NCBI GenBank assembly: GCA_028290325.1
Contig: JAQGJY010000333.1
Coordinates: forward strand, 1-6,603
Source of the DNA: Tardiphaga sp.
GTDB taxonomy: Bacteria > Pseudomonadota > Alphaproteobacteria > Rhizobiales > Xanthobacteraceae
DNA: 6,603 nt
Direction: 5' to 3'
Shown: piece after piece, positions 1-6,603 of the stretch
Layout of the letters: every line of letters starts with the position of its first letter
How positions within the stretch are numbered: the first letter of the stretch is position 1
Notes under the pieces: model-generated
The model's database searches: none
Seen by the model: only the letters and a program-made list of their open reading frames with translations
Told to the model about the DNA's origin: nothing
Position numbers and translations under genes: made by a program

Positions 1-2055
<2,055 letters not shown>

Positions 2056-2081
2056 GTCCAAATCTTACAGAGAGCCGAACG

Positions 2082-2180
2082 CGTCATTCCGGGATGCGCT
2101 CCTGACGGCGAAAGCCGCCTGGCGCGCAGGCCCGGAATCCATACTCCCTGTCGTGGTTATGGATTCCGGACTCGCTCGTT
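2082..2180. repeat. Decayed palindromic intergenic repeat between infB and rbfA
   Basis: The element is built from repeated ATTCCGG-type arms. Arm ATTCCGGG (2086-2093) is exactly complementary to CCCGGAAT (2131-2138). Inside this pair, TGCGC (2095-2099) pairs with GCGCA (2124-2128), and CGGC-GAAA-GCCG (2106-2117) forms a tip. Alternatively, CCGGAATCCATA (2132-2143) pairs perfectly over 12 bp with TATGGATTCCGG (2158-2169) around a 14-nt loop. The two foldings share the middle arm, so they exclude each other. A fourth arm, expected just past 2200 in a complete copy, is absent, so the right side is diverged or truncated. From memory, closely similar mobile palindromes are scattered between genes in Bradyrhizobium and Rhodopseudomonas genomes; copy number cannot be shown from one window. 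It is probably transcribed with infB-rbfA and has no T-run, so it is not an intrinsic terminator. The rest of the gap holds nothing recognisable. Confidence 0.72.
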
Positions 2181-2258
2181 CTGCGACGAATCGACCAGCG
2201 GTCGGTTGGTCTTGAACGCGCGTTCCGCAGTGCCATCGAACATGAATCGAGAACAAGC

Positions 2259-2678
2259 ATGCCCAGCCACAATAAGAAAACCGGCGGCGCGTCGCAGCGT
2301 CAGTTGCGCGTCGGTGAACTCGTGCGCCACGCCGTCGCCGATCTGCTGTCGCAGGGCGGCGTGCATGATCCCGCGCTCGAGGGCCACATCATCACCGTGC
2401 CGGAAGTGCGGATGGCGCCCGACCTCAAGCTCGCCACCGTCTATGTGATGCCGCTCGGCGGCCGCGATACCGAGATCGTGCTGAAGGCCTTGGCGACCAA
2501 CAAGACCTTCATCCGCAGCGCCGTGGCGCGCAGCGTTAACCTGAAATTCGCACCTGACCTTCGCTTCCGCATCGACGAGCGATTCGACGAAGCGGAACGG
2601 ATCGAGAAATTATTGCGAACACCCGCGGTCCAGCGCGACCTCCAGCACGATACTGAAACAGATTCGGACAAGTCCTGA
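2259..2678 (+). CDS. rbfA: 30S ribosome-binding factor RbfA
   Basis: RbfA is a small cytoplasmic assembly factor that binds the immature 30S subunit near 16S helix 1 and the decoding region and helps late maturation, notably in the cold. The 139-residue product fits the family: a basic start, helix 1 (RQLRVGELVRHAVADLL, about 14-30), beta strands (ITVPEVRMAPDLKLATVYVM, about 45-64), the central helices (about 70-92) and the last strand with KFAPDLRFRIDERFDEAERI (about 97-116), together a type II KH fold. The AxG kink of the E. coli protein is replaced by an Asn-Lys-Thr stretch near residue 82, which I believe is normal in this lineage. A polar tail ends the protein. The start is chosen because the conserved helix begins about 13 residues later. 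The ribosome binding site is weak (GAG about 8 nt upstream). The stop overlaps the truB start in TGATG, implying translational coupling. Confidence 0.97.
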   Translation: MPSHNKKTGGASQRQLRVGELVRHAVADLLSQGGVHDPALEGHIITVPEVRMAPDLKLATVYVMPLGGRDTEIVLKALATNKTFIRSAVARSVNLKFAPDLRFRIDERFDEAERIEKLLRTPAVQRDLQHDTETDSDKS

Positions 2679-3907
2679 TGACCAAGCCCGCGCCGAACGG
2701 CGTTTTTGATTCGCTTTTGGATGCCTCCGTGCCGGAGTCCGAACAAAATTGTCACGACGGTGATTCCGCGCGACGCCGCGCTGATGACGCGGACAGCACC
2801 GCTTTTGAGGGGGGCGACGCGCCGCGTCGGCCGGAGGTGTTGCCATCTGAGCCCAGCGATCCATTTACCGGTGCCGGCCCCGCCCCTCAAGCGGCAGGCG
2901 AGCCCGACCATCGCGGCGGCGGCAGGCCAAAACAGGGCGGCCAGCAGATGCGGCGCGACAAGCGCGACGTCCATGGCTGGGTGATTCTCGACAAGCCGAT
3001 CGGCATGACCTCGACCCACGCCGTTGCCGTCATCAAGCGGCTGTTCAAGGCCAAGCGGGCCGGCCATGCCGGCACGCTCGACCCGCTGGCGTCGGGCGGG
3101 CTGCCGATCGCGATGGGTGAGGCCACCAAAACGGTTCCCTTTGTGATGGATGGCCGCAAGCGCTATCGCTTCACGGTGTGTTGGGGCGAGGAGCGCGATA
3201 CCGACGACACCGAGGGCCGCGCGACGCAGACCAGCGCCGCGCGCCCGACCGCCGAGGCGATCCGCGCGCTGCTGCCGCAATTCACCGGCAATATCGAGCA
3301 GACCCCGCCGCAATATTCCGCGATCAAGATCGCCGGCGAGCGGGCCTATGACATGGCCCGCGACGGCGAGGTGGTGCCTTTGGTGCCGCGCCCGGTGGTG
3401 ATCCATGAACTGGCGCTGGTGGATCAGCCGGATCGCGATCATTCGGTATTCGAAGCCGAATGCGGCAAGGGAACCTACGTCCGCGCGCTGGCCCGCGATA
3501 TCGGCCGCCTGCTCGGCTGTTACGGCCATATCTCGGCGTTGCGCCGCACGCTGGTCGGGCCGTTCGGCGAAGCCGACATGATTCCGCTGGAACAGTTGGA
3601 GGCTTTGTGCGATAGAGCCGCGTCCGGTGAGGGAAACCTCGCCGACGCAATGCTGCCCGTTGAGACCGCGCTGGACGACATCCCGGCACTGGCCGTCACA
3701 CGGGCGGACGCGGCAAGGCTCCACCGGGGCCAGGCCGTTTTGTTGCGCGGACGGGATGCGCCCAGTGTCAGCGGCACAGTCTATGTCACGGTGGCAGGTC
3801 GGCTTCTGGCCCTCGCCGAGATTGGCAATGGCGAACTCATCCCCAAGCGCGTGTTCAACCTGACCGGACTGGTTGCCAGTCCGGCTCGCAGCAACGAAAG
3901 CAACTGA
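2678..3907 (+). CDS. truB: tRNA pseudouridine(55) synthase TruB, with long N-terminal extension
   Basis: TruB isomerises U55 to pseudouridine in the T-loop of most tRNAs and also acts as a tRNA folding chaperone. The catalytic Asp is residue 135 in HAGTLDPLASG. The active-site Tyr is residue 163 in KRYRF, the same 28-residue spacing as Asp48-Tyr76 in E. coli. PPQYSAIK follows at about 210, GKGTYVRALARDIG with Tyr267 and Arg269 comes next, and a TruB C-terminal/PUA-like domain spans about 325-395 and ends in KRVFNL. The protein is 409 residues against about 300-330 for typical TruB. The excess is an unconserved polar and proline-rich N-terminus; the enzyme proper begins near residue 92. The one-base overlap with rbfA and a weak GGA at 2666-2668 support the start at 2678. 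An in-frame ATG at 2948 (residue 91), with AGGG about 10 nt upstream, is a real alternative and would give 319 residues. A short tail after KRVFNL carries the hairpin upstream of rpsO. Confidence 0.96.
   Translation: MTKPAPNGVFDSLLDASVPESEQNCHDGDSARRRADDADSTAFEGGDAPRRPEVLPSEPSDPFTGAGPAPQAAGEPDHRGGGRPKQGGQQMRRDKRDVHGWVILDKPIGMTSTHAVAVIKRLFKAKRAGHAGTLDPLASGGLPIAMGEATKTVPFVMDGRKRYRFTVCWGEERDTDDTEGRATQTSAARPTAEAIRALLPQFTGNIEQTPPQYSAIKIAGERAYDMARDGEVVPLVPRPVVIHELALVDQPDRDHSVFEAECGKGTYVRALARDIGRLLGCYGHISALRRTLVGPFGEADMIPLEQLEALCDRAASGEGNLADAMLPVETALDDIPALAVTRADAARLHRGQAVLLRGRDAPSVSGTVYVTVAGRLLALAEIGNGELIPKRVFNLTGLVASPARSNESN
3864..3904 (+). promoter_or_regulatory. Hairpin and possible pseudoknot upstream of rpsO (candidate S15 control site)
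   Basis: CCGGACTGG (3864-3872) and CCAGTCCGG (3876-3884) form a perfect 9-bp stem with a TTG triloop, ending 25 nt before the rpsO start codon. No T-run follows, so it is not an intrinsic terminator. GTTGC (3872-3876), which spans the loop, is complementary to two downstream copies of GCAAC (3891-3895 and 3900-3904) separated by GAAA. The TTG loop could therefore pair with CAA as an H-type pseudoknot, or the longer pairing could partly compete with the stem. The second copy lies between the weak GAAAG ribosome binding site (3896-3900) and the start. Ribosomal protein S15 represses its own mRNA through such structures in E. coli and, by different folds, in other phyla. That this element does so is inference. 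It also encodes the last residues of TruB. Confidence 0.5.
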
Positions 3908-3909
3908 CG

Positions 3910-4179
3910 ATGTCGATTACCGCAGACCGTAAAGCGGAAGTCATCAAGACGAATGCCAACAAGGCCGGCGACACCGGCTCGCCCGAGGTTCAGGTCGCGA
4001 TCCTGTCGGAACGCATTGTGAATCTCACGAGCCACTTCAAGACCCACGTCAAGGACAACCATTCCCGTCGTGGCCTTCTGAAGCTGGTGTCGACGCGCCG
4101 TTCGCTGCTTGATTATATCAAGCGCAAGGACGAGGCGCGTTACAAGGCGCTGCTCGAAAAGCACAACATTCGCCGCTAA
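3910..4179 (+). CDS. rpsO: 30S ribosomal protein S15
   Basis: S15 is a primary-binding protein of the 30S platform; it binds the 16S rRNA central domain at the helix 20/21/22 junction and also contributes to an intersubunit bridge. The product has the standard 89 residues and is intact end to end. RNA-contact residues are present: Thr22, Gly23 and Gln28 in DTGSPEVQ, then His42, His46, Asp49 and Ser52 in the segment up to HSRRGLL, followed by the basic helix STRRSLLDYIKRKD. The start is two bases after the truB stop, so rpsO is almost certainly transcribed with truB. The ribosome binding site is a weak GAAAG inside the end of truB, which suggests coupling or structural control. A strong terminator lies directly downstream. 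Outside the conserved protein nothing is unusual. Confidence 0.99.
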   Translation: MSITADRKAEVIKTNANKAGDTGSPEVQVAILSERIVNLTSHFKTHVKDNHSRRGLLKLVSTRRSLLDYIKRKDEARYKALLEKHNIRR

Positions 4180-4186
4180 GAAAGAC

Positions 4187-4212
4187 CGCGCGCAAATCCT
4201 GCGCGCGTTTTT
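4187..4212 (+). terminator. Intrinsic terminator after rpsO
   Basis: CGCGCGCA (4187-4194) pairs perfectly over 8 bp with TGCGCGCG (4200-4207) around a 5-nt loop and is followed directly by TTTTT (4208-4212). It begins 8 nt after the rpsO stop. This is a textbook rho-independent terminator and should end most transcripts from rbfA-truB-rpsO. E. coli has the same arrangement, with partial read-through into pnp; whether read-through happens here cannot be seen from sequence. Confidence 0.92.
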
Positions 4213-4486
4213 CGTACGGGCACGATCCCAGATCATGCCCAGCTAAGAAGTCCGCCCGCATCCGGTGGGTGGACGATGACGGGCAAGGGTCCGTCGCGTG
4301 GGCACGCCATCGTGCGCTGCCCGCATCCATCGAGAGGATGCAAGCCATTCCGCACGCTCAGGTCATGGCAGGATCGCCGGACGCTGCTGTCGCGACGTGT
4401 CGCGACGCAGCGTCTCGCCGTCTTGCCCATGGCCTTTGCGCGCCGGGCTTGTCACGCCTGTCGTGAAACCATGAAAGACTAATCGC
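4213..4486 (+). promoter_or_regulatory. pnp leader region, structured, no clear promoter
   Basis: This 274-nt gap follows the rpsO terminator and must hold the pnp promoter if pnp has its own. I see no convincing -35/-10 pair. It contains several possible stems: GCACG-CCAT-CGTGC (4302-4315), GCATCC/GGATGC (4323-4341), the strong hairpin annotated separately, and TCACG/CGTGA (4452-4466). Two 23-nt segments (4218-4240 and 4300-4322) share the ends GGGCACG and TGCCC, and GCCCGCATCC occurs at 4254-4263 and 4319-4328. The pnp ribosome binding site is poor, with only GAAAG at 4473-4477. No protein-like reading frame in the gap is persuasive. Confidence 0.6.
4380..4414 (+). promoter_or_regulatory. 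15-bp hairpin in pnp leader (candidate RNase III/PNPase control site)
   Basis: GACGCTGC (4380-4387) pairs with GCAGCGTC (4407-4414). After one bulged T at 4388, GTCGCGA (4389-4395) pairs with TCGCGAC (4400-4406) around a CGTG tetraloop. All 15 pairs are Watson-Crick, and a G-T pair could extend the base. Part of the stem comes from a tandem decamer, TGTCGCGACG twice (4388-4407). It ends 72 nt before the pnp start and lacks a T-run. In E. coli the pnp leader contains a duplex that RNase III cuts, after which PNPase removes the duplex and destabilises its own mRNA. This hairpin is in the right place for a similar role, but the function is inferred from position only. Confidence 0.55.
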
Positions 4487-6603
4487 ATGTTCAATATTCA
4501 TACCGTCGAGATCGATTGGGGCGGTCGTCCGCTCAAGCTCGAAACCGGCAAGGTCGCGCGTCAGGCCGATGGCGCCGTCGTCGCCACCTACGGCGAGACC
4601 GTGGTGCTCGCCACCGTGGTCGCCGCCAAGTCGCCGCGCGAAGGCGTCGACTTCCTGCCGCTCACCGTCGATTACATCGAGAAGACCTACGCGGCCGGCC
4701 GCATTCCCGGCGGCTACTTCAAGCGCGAAGGTCGGCCGACCGAGAAGGAGACGCTGGTCTCCCGCTTGATCGATCGTCCGATCCGTCCGCTGTTCGTCGA
4801 TGGCTGGCGCAACGAGACCCAGGTCATCGTCACCGTGCTGTCGCATGACATGGAGAACGATCCGGATATTCTCGCGCTGGTGGCGGCGTCCGCCGCGCTG
4901 ACGATTTCCGGCGCGCCGTTCCAGGGCCCGATCGGCGCCGCCCGCGTCGGCTTCGTCAACGACGAATACGTGCTGAACCCGACGCTCGACGAGATGGCCG
5001 ATACCCAGCTCGATCTCGTCGTCGCCGGCACCACCGATGCCGTGCTGATGGTCGAATCCGAAGCCAAGGAGCTGAACGAAGAGATCATGCTCGGCGCCGT
5101 GATGTTCGGTCATCGCCACTTCCAGCCGGTCGTGAAGGCGATCATCGAACTGGCCGAGAAGGCGGCGAAGGAGCCGCGCGAGGTCAAGACCGTCGACGAC
5201 AGCGCGCTCGAAAAGGAAATCCTCTCGATGATCGAGAGCGAGTTGCGCGCCGCTTACGCGATCCCGGTCAAGCAGGACCGCTACGCCGCCGTCGGCGTGG
5301 TGAAGGCCAAGGTCATGGCCGCCTACTTCCCCGAAGGCGCGGAGCCGAAATACGACAAGCTCCGCATCGCCGGCGTGTTCAAGGAAGTCGAATCCAAGAT
5401 CGTGCGCTGGAACATCCTCGACACCGGCAAGCGTATCGATGGCCGCGACGCCTCGACCGTCCGCAGCATCGTTGCCGAGGTCGGCATCCTGCCGCGCGCG
5501 CATGGTTCGGCCTTGTTCACGCGCGGTGAAACCCAGGCGCTGGTCGTCACCACGCTCGGCACCGGCGAGGACGAGCAGTACATCGACTCGCTGTCGGGAA
5601 CGTACAAAGAGACGTTCCTGCTGCACTACAACTTTCCTCCCTACTCGGTCGGCGAGACCGGACGCATGGGCGGCACCAAGCGCCGCGAGATCGGCCACGG
5701 CAAGCTCGCCTGGCGCGCGCTCCATCCGGTGCTGCCGGGCCACCATGAATTCCCGTACACGCTGCGCGTCGTCTCGGAGATCACCGAGTCGAACGGCTCG
5801 TCCTCGATGGCTTCGGTCTGCGGCGCATCGCTGGCGTTGATGGATGCCGGCGTGCCGTTGAAGCGGCCGACGGCGGGCATCGCGATGGGTCTCATCCTCG
5901 AGGGTGAGCGTTTCGCGGTTCTGTCCGACATTCTCGGTGACGAGGATCATCTCGGCGACATGGACTTTAAGGTCGCCGGTACCGATCAGGGCATCACCTC
6001 GTTGCAGATGGACATCAAGATCGCGGGGATCACCGAGGAGATCATGAAGGTCGCGCTCGGCCAGGCGAAGGACGGTCGCATCTACATCCTCGGCGAGATG
6101 GCGAAGGCTCTCACCAACGCGCGCGCCGAACTCGGCGAATACGCGCCGCGCATCGAGACCTTCAAGATCCCGACCGACAAGATCCGTGAAGTGATCGGCA
6201 CCGGCGGCAAGGTGATCCGCGAGATCGTCGAAAAGACCGGCGCCAAGGTCAACATCGAGGATGACGGCACCGTCAAGGTGGCGTCGTCCGACGGTGAGTC
6301 GATCAAGGCCGCGATCAAGTGGATCAAGTCGATCGCCTCCGATCCGGAGCTGAACGCGATCTACGAAGGCACCGTCGTCAAGGTGATGGAGTTCGGCGCG
6401 TTCGTGAACTTCTTCGGCGCGAAGGACGGTCTGGTTCACATCAGCCAGCTCGCCGCGGCGCGCGTGCAGAAGACCTCCGACGTCGTCAAGGAAGGCGACA
6501 AGGTCAAGGTCAAGCTGCTCGGCTTCGACGATCGCGGCAAGACGCGGCTGTCGATGAAGGCGGTCGATCAGGAAACCGGCGAAGACCTCGAGGCCAAGCA
6601 GGC
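4487..6603 (+). CDS. pnp: Polyribonucleotide nucleotidyltransferase PNPase (3' end outside window)
   Basis: PNPase is the trimeric 3'-to-5' phosphorolytic exoribonuclease of mRNA decay; it releases nucleoside diphosphates and can also add 3' tails. The frame stays open from ATG 4487 to the window edge: 705 codons plus two bases, against about 710-720 for the family, so only a short C-terminal tail is missing. The first RNase PH-like domain has the RNA-constriction motif YFKR at 77-80. A helical linker spans about 235-325. The second, catalytic PH-like domain carries HYNFPPYSVGETG, the phosphate-binding Ser438-440 in ESNGSSSMAS, and metal ligands Asp487, Asp493 and Lys495 in DEDHLGDMDFK. The KH domain has GTGG at 571-574, and the S1 domain starts at about 625 (YEGTVVKVMEFGAFV). 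All key residues are intact. The start is set by the conserved MFNIHTVEIDWGGRPL beginning. The upstream hairpin suggests post-transcriptional control. Confidence 0.98.
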   Translation, partial: MFNIHTVEIDWGGRPLKLETGKVARQADGAVVATYGETVVLATVVAAKSPREGVDFLPLTVDYIEKTYAAGRIPGGYFKREGRPTEKETLVSRLIDRPIRPLFVDGWRNETQVIVTVLSHDMENDPDILALVAASAALTISGAPFQGPIGAARVGFVNDEYVLNPTLDEMADTQLDLVVAGTTDAVLMVESEAKELNEEIMLGAVMFGHRHFQPVVKAIIELAEKAAKEPREVKTVDDSALEKEILSMIESELRAAYAIPVKQDRYAAVGVVKAKVMAAYFPEGAEPKYDKLRIAGVFKEVESKIVRWNILDTGKRIDGRDASTVRSIVAEVGILPRAHGSALFTRGETQALVVTTLGTGEDEQYIDSLSGTYKETFLLHYNFPPYSVGETGRMGGTKRREIGHGKLAWRALHPVLPGHHEFPYTLRVVSEITESNGSSSMASVCGASLALMDAGVPLKRPTAGIAMGLILEGERFAVLSDILGDEDHLGDMDFKVAGTDQGITSLQMDIKIAGITEEIMKVALGQAKDGRIYILGEMAKALTNARAELGEYAPRIETFKIPTDKIREVIGTGGKVIREIVEKTGAKVNIEDDGTVKVASSDGESIKAAIKWIKSIASDPELNAIYEGTVVKVMEFGAFVNFFGAKDGLVHISQLAAARVQKTSDVVKEGDKVKVKLLGFDDRGKTRLSMKAVDQETGEDLEAKQ

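Noticed and set aside
2192..2211. Small inverted repeats GACCA/TGGTC and CGACC/GGTCG upstream of rbfA
   Set aside because: Only 5-bp stems, overlapping and mutually exclusive; expected by chance in GC-rich DNA.
2706..2984. 92-residue plus-strand frame inside the start of truB
   Set aside because: Alternate frame of the truB extension; no known motifs, and it ends shortly after the conserved TruB domain begins. The odd composition is reported under the truB extension instead.
2441..3724. 427-residue open frame on the minus strand across rbfA and truB
   Set aside because: Shadow of the GC-rich codon pattern of truB, with no recognisable domain and overlapping two well-identified genes.
4448..4476. 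CTTGTC with CATGAA as a possible -35/-10 pair for pnp
   Set aside because: The -10 is poor and transcription would begin only a few bases before the start codon, excluding the leader.
4276..4482. 68-residue plus-strand frame in the pnp leader (and an overlapping 65-residue one at 4269-4466)
   Set aside because: Arg/Ala/Cys-rich composition, no ribosome binding site, no recognisable homology, and the frame runs through the strong hairpin; more likely chance in untranslated leader.
4358..6439. 693-residue open frame on the minus strand across pnp
   Set aside because: It mirrors the pnp codons in GC-rich DNA, is full of Asp/Arg/His/Gly/Leu runs with no recognisable family, and lies opposite an intact conserved gene.

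Overview
This GC-rich window carries a conserved housekeeping block for translation and RNA turnover, all on the plus strand: infB (3' part), rbfA, truB, rpsO and pnp (5' part, almost complete). The protein sequences (RbfA with LRVGELVRHAVADLL and KFAPDLRFRIDERFDEAERI; TruB with RDKRDVHGWVILDKPIGMTS) and a palindromic intergenic repeat built on CGGAATCCATA arms point to an alphaproteobacterium, most likely of the Bradyrhizobium/Rhodopseudomonas/Nitrobacter/Afipia group. The family-level placement is from memory of homologues, not from a search.

Layout: infB runs in from the left edge and stops at 2055. A 203-nt gap follows, mostly filled by a decayed palindromic repeat (about 2082-2180). rbfA (2259-2678) overlaps truB (2678-3907) by one base in a TGATG junction. 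rpsO (3910-4179) begins two bases after truB stops, so rbfA, truB and rpsO look like one translationally linked transcript. A strong intrinsic terminator (4187-4212) follows rpsO. The 307-nt stretch 4180-4486 holds that terminator and a structured pnp leader, including a 15-bp hairpin at 4380-4414. pnp starts at 4487 and is still open at the right edge after 705 codons.

The genes cooperate. IF2 brings initiator tRNA to the ribosome, RbfA matures the 30S subunit, TruB makes pseudouridine 55 in tRNA, S15 is an early 16S-binding protein of the 30S platform, and PNPase degrades RNA. The order is the classic proteobacterial nusA-infB-rbfA-truB-rpsO-pnp arrangement.

I found no new protein system here. 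The parts that the genes do not explain are at the RNA level or at gene edges: a perfect 9-bp hairpin with possible pseudoknot partners just ahead of rpsO, the strong hairpin in the pnp leader, the repeat inside the infB-rbfA gap, and an unusually long, compositionally odd N-terminal extension of TruB. The two hairpins are the best candidates for undescribed regulation (S15 and PNPase autoregulation), but this is inference.
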